This document shows positions 1 to 8,520 of a stretch of DNA of 64,000 nucleotides, one piece after another. The stretch is from NCBI GenBank assembly GCA_963519845.1, contig CAUQNX010000012.1, forward strand, positions 62,001 to 126,000. The letters are read 5' to 3'. A model generated the notes under the pieces. It did not search any database and was not told the DNA's origin. It saw nothing but the letters and a program-made list of their open reading frames with translations. Position 1 is the first letter of the stretch. Each line of letters begins with the position of its first letter. This DNA comes from Moellerella sp963519845. Its GTDB lineage: Bacteria; Pseudomonadota; Gammaproteobacteria; Enterobacterales; Enterobacteriaceae. Both the position numbers and the translations under genes were made by a program.

Positions 1-1
1 A

Positions 2-841
2 AATCTAGAACAACGGGAAAAAGAGACACAGAAAATCAGTTCTCAGGTAAATATTCCGCCACTGGTCTATATTCCGCAATCGGCCAATACAAATAATAGA
101 ACAGCTGCCGTCGAAAATAAATCCACGGCTCAGGAAAGCGCGGATCTTATTTCGCAATATGCGAGTGAATATTTGCCGCAAGAGGTCAAGAAAATGAGTG
201 CGCTCAGCGGCTATTTCCTTGGCTTGGCTTCAGGTGTTTTTATTTTGGCAGTTATCGGAATGACCGTTTATTATCCGATGAAAAAAGAGCAAGCGGCGAT
301 AACCGCAACTCCCGAAGGCGCTATTGCCCAATGGTTTTATCAACCACAGCTCGCTTCTTATTCAAATCAATTAACGTTATTAGAAAAACAGACGCCTATT
401 TCGACCTTAAAACAGGCCGATAAAATGATCGCTACCGCCCAAAAACTTTGGCCTAATAATGCAGATCAAGCCTACGCAACCCGCCAATGGAATAACCTGA
501 TTGTTACACGTTTAACAGATATGCCAAATGATAATAGTTGGTTTGATACAGGCGCACAAATTCAACAACTAGCCGATAAAATTATTGAACAAGAACGAAA
601 TCGCGGCAGCTTTACGCTCTCTTATTTAAAAACGGCTATTTATGATATTCAAAAAAGCCATAACCAAAATATCCCGATAGAGGAGCAGTTGCGTGAATTT
701 GCTTGGCAAATAGAGCAAGGGAATAGTATCTCCCCTTCGTTGATCAATAAATTAGACTCACAAATAAACGGATTAGTTACCCGTTATTATGATTTACAGA
801 AACGGGCCGAAAGCAGTGGCCTAAAACCAAATTCTCTTTAA
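2..841 (+). CDS. VasL-like type VI secretion protein (5' end outside window)
   Basis: The reading frame is open from the first bases of the window, so this is the C-terminal part of a longer protein. A single membrane segment (LSGYFLGLASGVFILAVIG, about 70 residues into the visible part) is followed by a soluble alpha-helical region rich in Gln, Asn and Leu. This layout fits the VasL/ImpA-related membrane protein of type VI secretion clusters. Hcp follows 20 bp downstream and TssF after that, which supports the assignment. An internal TTG at 173 could be mistaken for the start, but upstream codons read through without a stop. The exact family is inferred from layout and context. Confidence 0.7.
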   Translation, partial: NLEQREKETQKISSQVNIPPLVYIPQSANTNNRTAAVENKSTAQESADLISQYASEYLPQEVKKMSALSGYFLGLASGVFILAVIGMTVYYPMKKEQAAITATPEGAIAQWFYQPQLASYSNQLTLLEKQTPISTLKQADKMIATAQKLWPNNADQAYATRQWNNLIVTRLTDMPNDNSWFDTGAQIQQLADKIIEQERNRGSFTLSYLKTAIYDIQKSHNQNIPIEEQLREFAWQIEQGNSISPSLINKLDSQINGLVTRYYDLQKRAESSGLKPNSL

Positions 842-861
842 CGCGATAAAAAGGACGTATT

Positions 862-1341
862 ATGGCTAATATGATCTATTTAACATTAAATGGCAGTAAA
901 CAAGGTGCCATTTCTCAAGGATGCGGCAGCCTAGACTCAATTGGTAATAAATACCAAAGCGGTCATGAGAATGAAATTTTTATCTTACATCTTAATAATG
1001 CCTTTTCACGCTCGCAGAATATGTCTTTTCAACCAGTCTGCATTACTAAATTACTCGATAAATCCTCGCCATTATTAGCCAATGCGATCGCCAATAATGA
1101 AACTTTAGAATTGGTTTTTCATTTTTTTCGCACCTCACAAAATGGTTCTCAAGAAAAATATTATTCCGTTACCTTGCGTGAGGCATCTATTGTCAGTTTG
1201 GTCACTAATTATCCTCACTCCGTTGATAATAATACCCAACAACCTGAAGAGACAGTCAGCGTTAAATATAAGGATATTATTTTCCAACATATTATGGCTG
1301 GAACATCGGGCTATTGTTGCTGGGAAGAAAGTACACACTAA
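862..1341 (+). CDS. hcp: Hcp family type VI secretion tube protein
   Basis: At 159 residues it has the usual Hcp length. It begins with MANMIYLTLNGSKQG and ends with a YKDIIFQHIMAGTSGYCCW-type segment, both typical of Hcp (DUF796). Hcp hexamers stack into the inner tube propelled by the contractile sheath and can carry effectors. A good ribosome site (AAGGAC) lies just before the ATG. It sits 20 bp after the VasL-like gene and 35 bp before tssF, so the three are probably one transcript. No C-terminal effector extension is present. Confidence 0.88.
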   Translation: MANMIYLTLNGSKQGAISQGCGSLDSIGNKYQSGHENEIFILHLNNAFSRSQNMSFQPVCITKLLDKSSPLLANAIANNETLELVFHFFRTSQNGSQEKYYSVTLREASIVSLVTNYPHSVDNNTQQPEETVSVKYKDIIFQHIMAGTSGYCCWEESTH

Positions 1342-1376
1342 CAGCGTGAATAGGTTAATTAGGATAGCGATTTAGT

Positions 1377-3110
1377 ATGAGTGAAAAAAAATATTTGCAA
1401 GAAAGGCAATATTTACAAAAATTAGCCCAGAAATATGCAGATGAAAAACCTCATTTAGCCGAGGTATTAGAGCCACAAGATCTGCAAACAGGCCGTCTGA
1501 TGGAAGGATTTTCCTTTCTATCGGCTCGCCTACAGGAAAAAATTGATGATGCTTTTCCTGAGATCACTTTGCCATTACTTCAGCGCCTGCAATCACAAGC
1601 AATTAAAGGAATTCCAACCACCACTGTTGTTCAATTTGATAAGCAGGGTATTATTGATTTCCCCTTGCCGATTATCGAAAAAACGCCTGTGTCTGGGCAA
1701 GAGAATAGTGTATTTGAAACCTGCCAGCCCATTACCTTACAGCCCTTATCGATTATTGAACGTAAAATTGTTCATCAACCCGAAAAAAGCTGTTTAACTC
1801 TGACCTTTAACTATCGCGGTAATATTCAGCAACATAAGATGTCCCCGCTAATGTTATTTCTTAGCCAAGATAAAGAGACTGCCAATACATTATTACTTTG
1901 GCTATGCCAATATTTTGAGCGTATTGAGCTTGAGCACGATGGTAAAATATATCATGGCGACAGTACAAGATTTAATTTTGAGCCACATATTGGTGAGAAA
2001 TACCCTATTTTGCCTCAACTTCCCGACGCACAAAATGCGCCACAAGGGCTATTAGAAGGTCTCTATCTCGATCATGTTCATCATTTTCTCACTTTAGATA
2101 TTCCAACTATTGTGACCCAATTAGCGTGGGAAAATAGCACTGAATTTACAGTGAATATCTATTTGAATAGACAAATTCCATTAACTATCGAACAATTTAA
2201 TAATTCATTTTTTTTAAATTGCGTGCCTACAGTTAATCGCGAAGATGATCATACAGTAATTGTTAATTTTACCGATAGTAATGCTATTTACACTCTGCCT
2301 TTACCCAAAAATCACTGTTTAACGCAACTTAAACGTATTGAATTATCGCTGGAGCCACACGAAGAGTATCGTGGGATCATGATGGATTTTTATCCCATTA
2401 CTCAATTGGCGCCCTCATCGCGATTATTACCGCAATTTCAACACGCTTATTTTTACTCTTTAGATATTGAAAAAAATATTCTGGATGAAATTCACTATCG
2501 TATCCATTTCTATAATAGTGACGGCACGCCGATGCTCTATCCACCCGGCGCTCGATTTTCCTGCACTTATTCTGCCTTTGAGCGTTATCTTAATGGTGCG
2601 CTAGATACTATTACCAAAACCAGTGAAAAATTGCCGGATATTCTCACCGCTGAGAATATTACCCAATTAACCCCCTGCTATCCGCCAATATCTAATGATA
2701 AACGCTATTGGAGCTTATTATCGCACTATAGTGCCAATGCATTTATGCTGACATCAATAAACTCTATTAAGCAGATGCTGAGTGACTATAATTTATATCA
2801 AGATGTGGATAGGCAAGTTTATCGCAAAATAAAAACTTATCTTGATGGTTTGGTTGCGATGCATTCCAGTACATATGATCGTTTATTGAAAGGTAAGCCT
2901 TATCGCTGTTTAGATTTAACTATTACCGTCGATTTGACTCATTTTGAAAGTGAGGGCGCTGCATTTTTATTTGTCACTCAACTGTATCACTTCTTCCCCT
3001 TCTGTTTATCAGAGAATATGCTACTGAAGATGACGGTTAACTTTAATAATAACCAAGATATTTGGTATCTCGCCCCTTATCTATTAAAAGGCTATAAAAC
3101 GCTTATTTAG
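1377..3110 (+). CDS. tssF: Type VI secretion baseplate subunit TssF (ImpG/VasA)
   Basis: The 577 residues match the usual TssF length. The N-terminus has the family pattern: a YLQERQYLQKLAQKYADEKP helix, a GRLMEGFSFLSARLQEKIDD segment and then FPEITLPLLQRL. TssF forms the baseplate wedge with TssG and TssK on the inner membrane. In most clusters tssG follows directly; here the next gene is convergent and unrelated, so tssG must lie elsewhere or is missing. The gene ends just before a hairpin shared with the convergent gene. The start is the ATG after a weak AGGA-like site. Confidence 0.85.
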   Translation: MSEKKYLQERQYLQKLAQKYADEKPHLAEVLEPQDLQTGRLMEGFSFLSARLQEKIDDAFPEITLPLLQRLQSQAIKGIPTTTVVQFDKQGIIDFPLPIIEKTPVSGQENSVFETCQPITLQPLSIIERKIVHQPEKSCLTLTFNYRGNIQQHKMSPLMLFLSQDKETANTLLLWLCQYFERIELEHDGKIYHGDSTRFNFEPHIGEKYPILPQLPDAQNAPQGLLEGLYLDHVHHFLTLDIPTIVTQLAWENSTEFTVNIYLNRQIPLTIEQFNNSFFLNCVPTVNREDDHTVIVNFTDSNAIYTLPLPKNHCLTQLKRIELSLEPHEEYRGIMMDFYPITQLAPSSRLLPQFQHAYFYSLDIEKNILDEIHYRIHFYNSDGTPMLYPPGARFSCTYSAFERYLNGALDTITKTSEKLPDILTAENITQLTPCYPPISNDKRYWSLLSHYSANAFMLTSINSIKQMLSDYNLYQDVDRQVYRKIKTYLDGLVAMHSSTYDRLLKGKPYRCLDLTITVDLTHFESEGAAFLFVTQLYHFFPFCLSENMLLKMTVNFNNNQDIWYLAPYLLKGYKTLI

Positions 3111-3115
3111 ATTTT

Positions 3116-3151
3116 ATCTCTTGGCGCGGATCTCATATCCACGCCAGAGAT
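3116..3151. terminator. Convergent bidirectional terminator hairpin
   Basis: A nearly perfect inverted repeat (ATCTCTTGGCG ... CGCCAGAGAT) sits between the stop codon of tssF and the stop of the opposing DUF1963 gene. Its position suggests it ends both transcripts. T-runs are short, so strength is uncertain. Confidence 0.55.
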
Positions 3152-3157
3152 CGACAA

Positions 3158-3985
3158 TCAGCCACAGTCCCAATTATAAACCACTTTAGAAAAATCCGCT
3201 TTTTTCAGATCATCAGGATGAATAAAGAAGTTACCCACCCCCATATCTCCCCACATAATTTTATTGCCTGAGTAATCAGTGTCTATTTGAATTAACAGCT
3301 GGTAATCCTGAATAGACTGTCGATATTCACGGGGATCAGTTTGAGTAAAAAAGGGATAACCGCCGATACGATGGCCAGAGGGAGAAAAAATATCGCTATA
3401 AGGTTCAACCCACTCTTCATAGAAATCACCGCCTTCATAGCCATCTTCATAATCAAAAAGCTCTTCTACATCAAGAATTTTTCGACCAAAATTAAAATCA
3501 TCGGCGCTAATATATTGTTGGGTAGCAGTAAACTCAATTTTATATTGCCCGGTAATTGGAGAATAAAAATCGTCATCCTCTAATGCGGTTAATTGACTAA
3601 AATCTTGTCTTAATTGAGCCGTATCTTCAATAATATCGTCAAAATAGCACACTCTAAAATCAGTTTGTTTTTGCAGATCATCAAAATTGGCACCATAAAG
3701 ATCATCGCCACCAATATAAATTTGCATAATACCTTTTTGTGGATAATCCGTTAGTGTCGGCATTTGTGCAAAATTAAGCTGTATTAATAATTTTAGCGGA
3801 ATACCACGGCTATCAAGTGGATAATGGTGACTGAGCGGTAAATAGGGTATTCCCCCAACTCGACTATCCCAGAGGGTCAAATCAGTTGCTGGTGTTAATA
3901 CCATTTCAATTGAAGGTTTTACTGTTGCTTGAATTTTATCCTTAAAAGGAAGTAGTGGGGCTGGAAGTTCAGTAAAATCGACCAT
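3158..3985 (-). CDS. DUF1963 (YwqG-like) protein
   Basis: This 275-residue soluble, acidic protein has the features of the DUF1963/YwqG family: a WDSRVGGIPYLP segment near residue 40, LLIQLNFAQMP, an LLIQIDTD segment and a C-terminal MWGDMGVGNFFIHPDDL motif. The biochemical function of the family is unknown; members often sit near secretion or toxin loci. AGAGGTAA just before the ATG sets the start. It is monocistronic and convergent with the type VI genes. Confidence 0.75.
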   Translation of the reverse strand: MVDFTELPAPLLPFKDKIQATVKPSIEMVLTPATDLTLWDSRVGGIPYLPLSHHYPLDSRGIPLKLLIQLNFAQMPTLTDYPQKGIMQIYIGGDDLYGANFDDLQKQTDFRVCYFDDIIEDTAQLRQDFSQLTALEDDDFYSPITGQYKIEFTATQQYISADDFNFGRKILDVEELFDYEDGYEGGDFYEEWVEPYSDIFSPSGHRIGGYPFFTQTDPREYRQSIQDYQLLIQIDTDYSGNKIMWGDMGVGNFFIHPDDLKKADFSKVVYNWDCG

Positions 3986-4108
3986 TTATTACCTCTAGAT
4001 AATGAATTATAAATATTAGCCATGACAAAAAATATACTGCCACCAATACTAACATTTTGTCATTAAAATCACTTCAATTTAACAGTTAACCGCTGGATAT
4101 AATCCGCA

Positions 4109-4197
4109 AAAATATCTACCATAAACTTTATAGTAATGCTTCTAATCATATTATATTGTGATGCCTTCTAAATCATTTGGTTTAGAAGGTTTTTTTA
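4109..4197 (+). ncRNA. Possible small RNA with its own terminator
   Basis: Between two minus-strand genes, a perfect TATAAT (4098-4103) with a weak -35 (about 4075-4080) is followed about 60 nt later by a strong plus-strand terminator. No ORF with a ribosome site lies between. A transcript of about 90 nt is the simplest reading. I do not recognise the RNA. Confidence 0.3.
4164..4197 (+). terminator. Strong intrinsic terminator
   Basis: A perfect 9-bp stem, CCTTCTAAA / TTTAGAAGG, with an 8-nt loop is followed by seven Ts on the plus strand. No annotated plus-strand gene lies directly upstream (tssF already has its own convergent hairpin), which is the main reason to suspect a small RNA here. 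Confidence 0.8.
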
Positions 4198-4245
4198 TCT
4201 ATTTTTATATAATGGACAATTACAATTTATATATGACAGAAACGC

Positions 4246-4271
4246 AAAAAGCCCCGCATAGCGGAGCTTTT
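4246..4271 (-). terminator. Terminator of the cspA-like gene
   Basis: On the minus strand GCTCCGC TAT GCGGGGC is followed by five Ts, about 75 nt past the stop of the cold-shock gene. This is a classical intrinsic terminator with one G-T pair in the stem. Confidence 0.85.
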
Positions 4272-4343
4272 ACATTGTATATCGACTATCTAATTAGCTA
4301 TCTATTTGACTAGTTAGCTAGTAGCGTCAATTACAAAGAAATC

Positions 4344-4556
4344 TTAGATTGCAACTACGTTAGCAGCAGCTGGACCTTTAGCACCATCTTCGATAGTGAA
4401 AGATACTTCTTGGCCTTCGTCTAAGCTTTTGAAATCATTACCTTGGATTGCAGAGTAGTGAACGAACACATCTTTGCTGCCATCTTTAGGAGAAATAAAG
4501 CCGAAACCTTTATCGTTGTTGAACCATTTTACTAAACCAGTCATTTTAGCTGACAT
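4344..4556 (-). CDS. CspA-family cold-shock protein
   Basis: This 70-residue RNA chaperone has one cold-shock domain with the RNA-binding motifs KGFGFI (RNP1) and VFVHYSAI (RNP2), and ends GAKGPAAANVVAI. It is closer to E. coli CspA (MSGKMTGIVKWFN start) than to CspE. The longer frame beginning MATLKKLKEF is not the real start: AAAGGAAT lies directly before the ATG of MSAKMTG. The gene has a long leader resembling that of cspA and its own terminator, so it is a single-gene unit probably induced by cold. Confidence 0.92.
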   Translation of the reverse strand: MSAKMTGLVKWFNNDKGFGFISPKDGSKDVFVHYSAIQGNDFKSLDEGQEVSFTIEDGAKGPAAANVVAI

Positions 4557-4736
4557 ATTAAATTCCTTTAATTTTTTTAGAGTTGCCATAAGGCAGAATA
4601 AGGTTTGTTTTAATTTGTACTTACTTATGGGAACTAATTAGAAGGAATTCGCAATGAAGGTATATCAATGATAACGCTCAACGGTGAACTGCTTTAAACT
4701 TGCTTGTCATAAATAGGTCTGTACTTCCAAACCGAT
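4557..4736 (-). promoter_or_regulatory. cspA-type cold-shock 5' leader with cold box
   Basis: Read on the minus strand, the leader starts around 4736 with CGGTTTGGAAGTACAGACC, matching the cold-box region of the E. coli cspA leader. Further down, GTTATCATTGATA and GAATTCCTTC match other conserved leader segments. In E. coli this leader refolds at low temperature to expose the ribosome site. Length (about 180 nt) and order of the conserved blocks agree with the family. Confidence 0.75.
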
Positions 4737-4742
4737 GAAGCT

Positions 4743-4771
4743 ATTAAACCATAAGTTTGCTGATAGCGCAA
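4743..4771 (-). promoter_or_regulatory. Promoter of the cspA-like gene
   Basis: On the minus strand TTGCGC (4771-4766) and TTTAAT (4748-4743) are separated by exactly 17 bp. The predicted start about 7 nt downstream coincides with the beginning of the cold-box leader. Confidence 0.65.
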
Positions 4772-5033
4772 ATACTATTTCATATAAATTACTTAAACCT
4801 CATAATTGAGCTCGTCACTTACTTGCGATTAACCATTCTCACTTCCCCGAATTGCAGTGTTTATCAGGCATTAACAGAGTAACTCATTGGACAAATAAGA
4901 TTTATCCTCTATTAGGAGTAATCATTAATTTGTAGCTTATATCATCATTTTTTATTGTTATTTTATAAGCTGACCTGTGAGTTCACCCCAATATAATAAG
5001 CAGAGTCATGGAAGATTAACTTGAGGTATTTTT
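4772..5033. other. Intergenic region, upstream of both cspA-like gene and 5034 gene
   Basis: AT-rich DNA between divergent genes. It should hold the promoter of the plus-strand gene at 5034, but I see no clear -35/-10 pair and no coding sequence. Confidence 0.4.
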
Positions 5034-5360
5034 ATGGATAAAAATAATCAATCTGCGGGCAGCACGCACAATGCCCACCAGTCGCTGGAACAATTAATCG
5101 AAATCTCCAATCAACAGACTGAGCAGATCAAAAAATTACTGGATATAACCACTGAGTTAAGAATTAAGGACGATGTTAATCATTTGGTTTTTCTGGCATT
5201 ATTTAATAAATTGCTGGTTAAAAATGATAAGAAGATCATTTATCAAATATTATATGAGTCTCTCGATCATGCCATCGAAAATGATGAGTTTAATCTAAGA
5301 GGGCGGCATATTAATTACCTTAATCAGCTATTTGCTAATAACGAAACTGAGATAAGCTAA
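5034..5360 (+). CDS. Hypothetical protein, 108 residues
   Basis: I do not recognise this protein. It is soluble and helical with no signal peptide. A Gln/Glu-rich heptad-like stretch (EQLIEISNQQTEQIKKLLD, about residues 19-37) could form a coiled coil. TTGAGG a few bases upstream supports the ATG. It stands alone between the cspA-like gene and norR. Confidence 0.55.
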   Translation: MDKNNQSAGSTHNAHQSLEQLIEISNQQTEQIKKLLDITTELRIKDDVNHLVFLALFNKLLVKNDKKIIYQILYESLDHAIENDEFNLRGRHINYLNQLFANNETEIS

Positions 5361-5405
5361 TTTTTAGTCAATTATTTATCTTTAAATACAGATTTTAGAT
5401 TGTTC

Positions 5406-5437
5406 ACAGCTCGTCGCTTTTTTCTGCCACGAGCTGT
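5406..5437. terminator. Hairpin between 5034 gene and norR
   Basis: A perfect 9-bp inverted repeat (ACAGCTCGT / ACGAGCTGT) with a 14-nt T-rich loop lies between two convergent genes. No T-run follows the stem, so termination is only inferred from position. Confidence 0.4.
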
Positions 5438-5498
5438 TGCCATCAATATTATTTTTCTCACGCCAATAGCCTACTCTTCCGCCAGCGGCATAATTCAA

Positions 5499-7010
5499 TT
5501 ATTTAAGACCTAATCGCTTAGCTAATCGATGTAAATTAGCCACATCAATTTCTAACGCTCTCGCACTCGCTGACCAGTTATAGTGCTGCTGCTCCAATAC
5601 CTGTGCAATAAGTTGTCGCTGAAAATCATCGGTTGCCCGCCGTAAATCCTTATCTATCTGTTCGGGTAGAAGCTGGGTAATAACAGGCTCAATATTGTCC
5701 ACCAGTGAGAAATGATGCATCTTTAAAACTATGGCTTGCTGATCACTAGTGGCACGCGCTAGCACAATAGCGCGGTGAATAGCATGCTCAAGCTCACGTA
5801 CATTGCCCGGCCAGCCATAGTCTAATAGATAAGCGTGAATTTTGGCGCTGAGGATCACTTGAGAGAGACTAAATCGCAAACGATATTGTTCACAAAAATA
5901 GCCTGCCAATAGAATAATATCCTCCCCCCGCTCCCTCAATGCGGGTACAAATAGGGGGAAAACACTTAAACGGTGAAAGAGGTCAGCGCGGAAGCGCCCT
6001 GCTAATACTTCTTCACGTAAGTCACGATTGGTCGCGGCTAACACTCGCACATTAACCCGCAAACTACGATCGTCACCAATCCGCTGTATATCGCCATACT
6101 GTAAAACTCGCAGTAATTTTGCTTGCAGTGATAGAGAGAGTTCGCCGATTTCGTCGAGGAATAAGGTGCCATTATCGGCCATTTCGAATTTGCCACTGCG
6201 ATTACTAATTGCGCCAGTAAAAGCCCCTTTGACATGACCGAATAACTCACTTTCAGCTACTGTTTCGGGTAGCGCTGCGCAATTTAAATAAATTAACGGA
6301 TGATCGGCACGGCTCGACATCTCATGAACGGATTTTACCACCAGCTCTTTGCCTGTTCCCGTTTCCCCTTCTACCAACACATTGAGATCAGAGCTAGCAA
6401 CAATCTCAATCTCTTTTTTCAGTTGCATCATTTGTGGTGATAAGCCGATGATCTCAGTATGCGCAGCCTGCTTAAAAGAGACGGGTTTGCTCACCAACAT
6501 ATTCTGGCTTTCAAGTTGTTCGATCAAAAGTGCATTATTTAACGCGCCAGCACTCAAGGCGGCAATAAGTCGCAGCTCTTCATTACTAAAGGCATCAAAT
6601 TGATCGGGAGCCATGCCGTCTAGTGTTAATGCACCGATAAGTGCTTGCCCGGCAAAGAGTGGCAATCCCACACAGGCATGAACATGCAGATGCTCTTGAC
6701 CGGGGATCAGTCCATCATAGGGATCGGGCAGCTGACTATCTGCCGGAAAGCGCACAACATCCCCTGCACGGGCTATCGCTTCTAAGCGTGGATGCCCATC
6801 AAGCATAAATCGCCGTCCTAACACATCCTGCGCCAAACCATCAATCGCTAAGGGGATAAACTGATGTGACTCATAGCGTAATAAAGCCGCGGCATCACAA
6901 CCCAGAACTTGACGCAATGTGCTGATCAAACGCTGAAAACGATCTGGGTGTTCGATGCCACTTTGCAATTCAATCGCGATAGAAGCTAATATTTTAACGG
7001 AAAATCCCAT
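5499..7010 (-). CDS. norR: Nitric oxide-responsive sigma-54 activator NorR
   Basis: The 503-residue protein aligns along its length with E. coli NorR. The N-terminal GAF domain senses NO through a mononuclear iron and retains DPYDG and VHACVGLP, which hold known iron-region residues. The central AAA+ domain has Walker A GETGTGKE and the GAFTGA loop that contacts sigma-54. The C-terminal HTH includes WSASARALEID. The frame continues upstream, but MGFSV matches the E. coli start and gives the family length. It is divergent from norV, with NorR sites and a sigma-54 promoter between them. Confidence 0.95.
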   Translation of the reverse strand: MGFSVKILASIAIELQSGIEHPDRFQRLISTLRQVLGCDAAALLRYESHQFIPLAIDGLAQDVLGRRFMLDGHPRLEAIARAGDVVRFPADSQLPDPYDGLIPGQEHLHVHACVGLPLFAGQALIGALTLDGMAPDQFDAFSNEELRLIAALSAGALNNALLIEQLESQNMLVSKPVSFKQAAHTEIIGLSPQMMQLKKEIEIVASSDLNVLVEGETGTGKELVVKSVHEMSSRADHPLIYLNCAALPETVAESELFGHVKGAFTGAISNRSGKFEMADNGTLFLDEIGELSLSLQAKLLRVLQYGDIQRIGDDRSLRVNVRVLAATNRDLREEVLAGRFRADLFHRLSVFPLFVPALRERGEDIILLAGYFCEQYRLRFSLSQVILSAKIHAYLLDYGWPGNVRELEHAIHRAIVLARATSDQQAIVLKMHHFSLVDNIEPVITQLLPEQIDKDLRRATDDFQRQLIAQVLEQQHYNWSASARALEIDVANLHRLAKRLGLK

Positions 7011-7022
7011 ACCTACCCCACT

Positions 7023-7078
7023 GTCAATTTGACTATAATTATAGTCAAATTGACAATAATTACTATAGTCATATTGAC
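7023..7078 (+). promoter_or_regulatory. Three NorR enhancer sites
   Basis: Three 11-bp palindromes of the GT-N7-AC type occur at 7023-7033 (GTCAATTTGAC), 7044-7054 (GTCAAATTGAC) and 7068-7078 (GTCATATTGAC). E. coli also has three NorR sites in the norR-norV gap, all needed for activation. Centre-to-centre spacing is 21 and 24 bp. Confidence 0.88.
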
Positions 7079-7133
7079 TTATCCACTCTATGAATAAAAA
7101 CGAAAACCCTTGTAAAACAGCTTGATAACAAGT

Positions 7134-7149
7134 TGGCACGCTTATTGAT
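7134..7149 (+). promoter_or_regulatory. Sigma-54 promoter of norV
   Basis: TGGCACG (-24 region) is followed four bases later by TTGAT (-12 region), about 55 bp downstream of the last NorR site and 40 bp before the norV start. The -24 element is ideal; the -12 element has GA where GC is usual. Confidence 0.75.
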
Positions 7150-7189
7150 AATAGTTTAGTAAATCATTAAAATATTTTGGAGTTAAAAT

Positions 7190-8416
7190 ATGGCTATTCA
7201 TGTAAAAAGTAATATTCATTGGGTTGGTCAACGTGATTGGGAAGTGCGTGATTTTCACGGCACTGAGTATAAGACACTAAAAGGAAGTAGTTATAATAGC
7301 TATTTGATTTGCGAGGAAAAAAAAGTATTGATTGATACGGTCGATCATAAATTTAGTCGCGAATTCGTGCAAAATCTCCGTGCACAGATTGATCTCAATG
7401 ACATTGATTATATTGTGATTAACCATGCCGAAGAAGATCATGCAGGGGCATTAACTGAACTTATGTCCTATATCCCTAATACTCCGATTTATTGTACTGC
7501 GAATGCCATAGATTCAATCAATGGACACCACCATCATCCAGAATGGAATTTTAATATTGTTAAAACCGGCGATACACTCGATATCGGTAATAATAAGCAG
7601 CTGATCTTCGTCGAAACACCTATGCTGCATTGGCCTGATAGTATGATGACCTATATCACTGAAGATGCAGTACTATTTAGTAACGACGCCTTCGGCCAGC
7701 ACTATTGTGATGAGCGCTTATTTAATGATGAAGTCGATCAGGTTGAACTCTTCGAGCAGTGCCAGCGCTATTATGCCAATATTCTGACTCCCTTTAGCCG
7801 TTTAGTTACCCCGAAAATTAATGAAATTTTAGGCTTTAACTTACCCCTTGATATGATCGCCACTTCTCATGGTGTGGTATGGCGAGATAATCCGGCGCAA
7901 ATTATTGAATTATATTTAAAATGGGCTGCCGACTATCAGGAAGATCGTATCACTATCTTCTATGACACTATGTCAAACAATACGCGTATGATGGCAGATG
8001 CGATTGCACAAGGTATTAATGAGGTCGATCCTCATGTATTCGTTAAAATTTTCAATATAGCGCGTAGTGACAAGAACGAAATCTTAACCAATGTATTTCG
8101 CTCTAAGGGAATACTGGTCGGTTCATCTACGATGAATAATGTGATGATGCCTAAAATTGCGGGTATGCTCGAGGAGATAACGGGACTGCGCTTCCAAAAT
8201 AAGAAAGCGGCTGCATTCGGCAGTTATGGTTGGAATAGTGGTGCCGTTGACCGCATTCAAACTCGCTTGATGGATGCTGGCTTCGCCACTGTGATTTCAT
8301 TAAAAGCCAAATGGCGACCTGATACCAATACGTTAGCACAGTGCCGTGAATATGGTCGCGAAGTAGCTCGTCAGTGGGCACTCGCTCCCTTAGCCGAACA
8401 ATTAGCAACGGCTTAA
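7190..8416 (+). CDS. norV: Flavodiiron nitric oxide reductase NorV lacking the rubredoxin domain
   Basis: The product reduces NO to N2O anaerobically in the cytoplasm. Residues 1 to about 250 form the metallo-beta-lactamase-like diiron domain with ligands in NHAEEDHAG, HWPDS, SNDAFGQH and ATSHGVVW. Residues of about 255-400 form the flavodoxin domain (FYDTMSNNTRMMADAIAQG). Identity to E. coli NorV is very high up to ARQWALAPL, then the protein ends after a few more residues, at 408 instead of about 479. The linker and C-terminal rubredoxin (two CxxC motifs) are absent, and no frame of the 104 bp before ytfE encodes them. norW is not downstream. Confidence 0.92.
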   Translation: MAIHVKSNIHWVGQRDWEVRDFHGTEYKTLKGSSYNSYLICEEKKVLIDTVDHKFSREFVQNLRAQIDLNDIDYIVINHAEEDHAGALTELMSYIPNTPIYCTANAIDSINGHHHHPEWNFNIVKTGDTLDIGNNKQLIFVETPMLHWPDSMMTYITEDAVLFSNDAFGQHYCDERLFNDEVDQVELFEQCQRYYANILTPFSRLVTPKINEILGFNLPLDMIATSHGVVWRDNPAQIIELYLKWAADYQEDRITIFYDTMSNNTRMMADAIAQGINEVDPHVFVKIFNIARSDKNEILTNVFRSKGILVGSSTMNNVMMPKIAGMLEEITGLRFQNKKAAAFGSYGWNSGAVDRIQTRLMDAGFATVISLKAKWRPDTNTLAQCREYGREVARQWALAPLAEQLATA

Positions 8417-8520
8417 ATAAGTGAAAAACGCAAAAATAGGCATTTATTTTCTCCAGCATGCCTCTAATTATATGATTTTGGCTAACAAACATTGAATTTA
8501 TCTTTTATAAGGCGATAACC

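Noticed and set aside
1142..1375. Plus-strand frame of 77 residues between hcp and tssF
   Set aside because: It overlaps hcp almost fully, has no ribosome site and no family-like composition; it is a frame shadow of hcp.
8417..8520. Possible NsrR operator before ytfE (AATAGGCATTT)
   Set aside because: Only a partial match to the usual half-site and no second half at proper spacing, so not reported as a feature.
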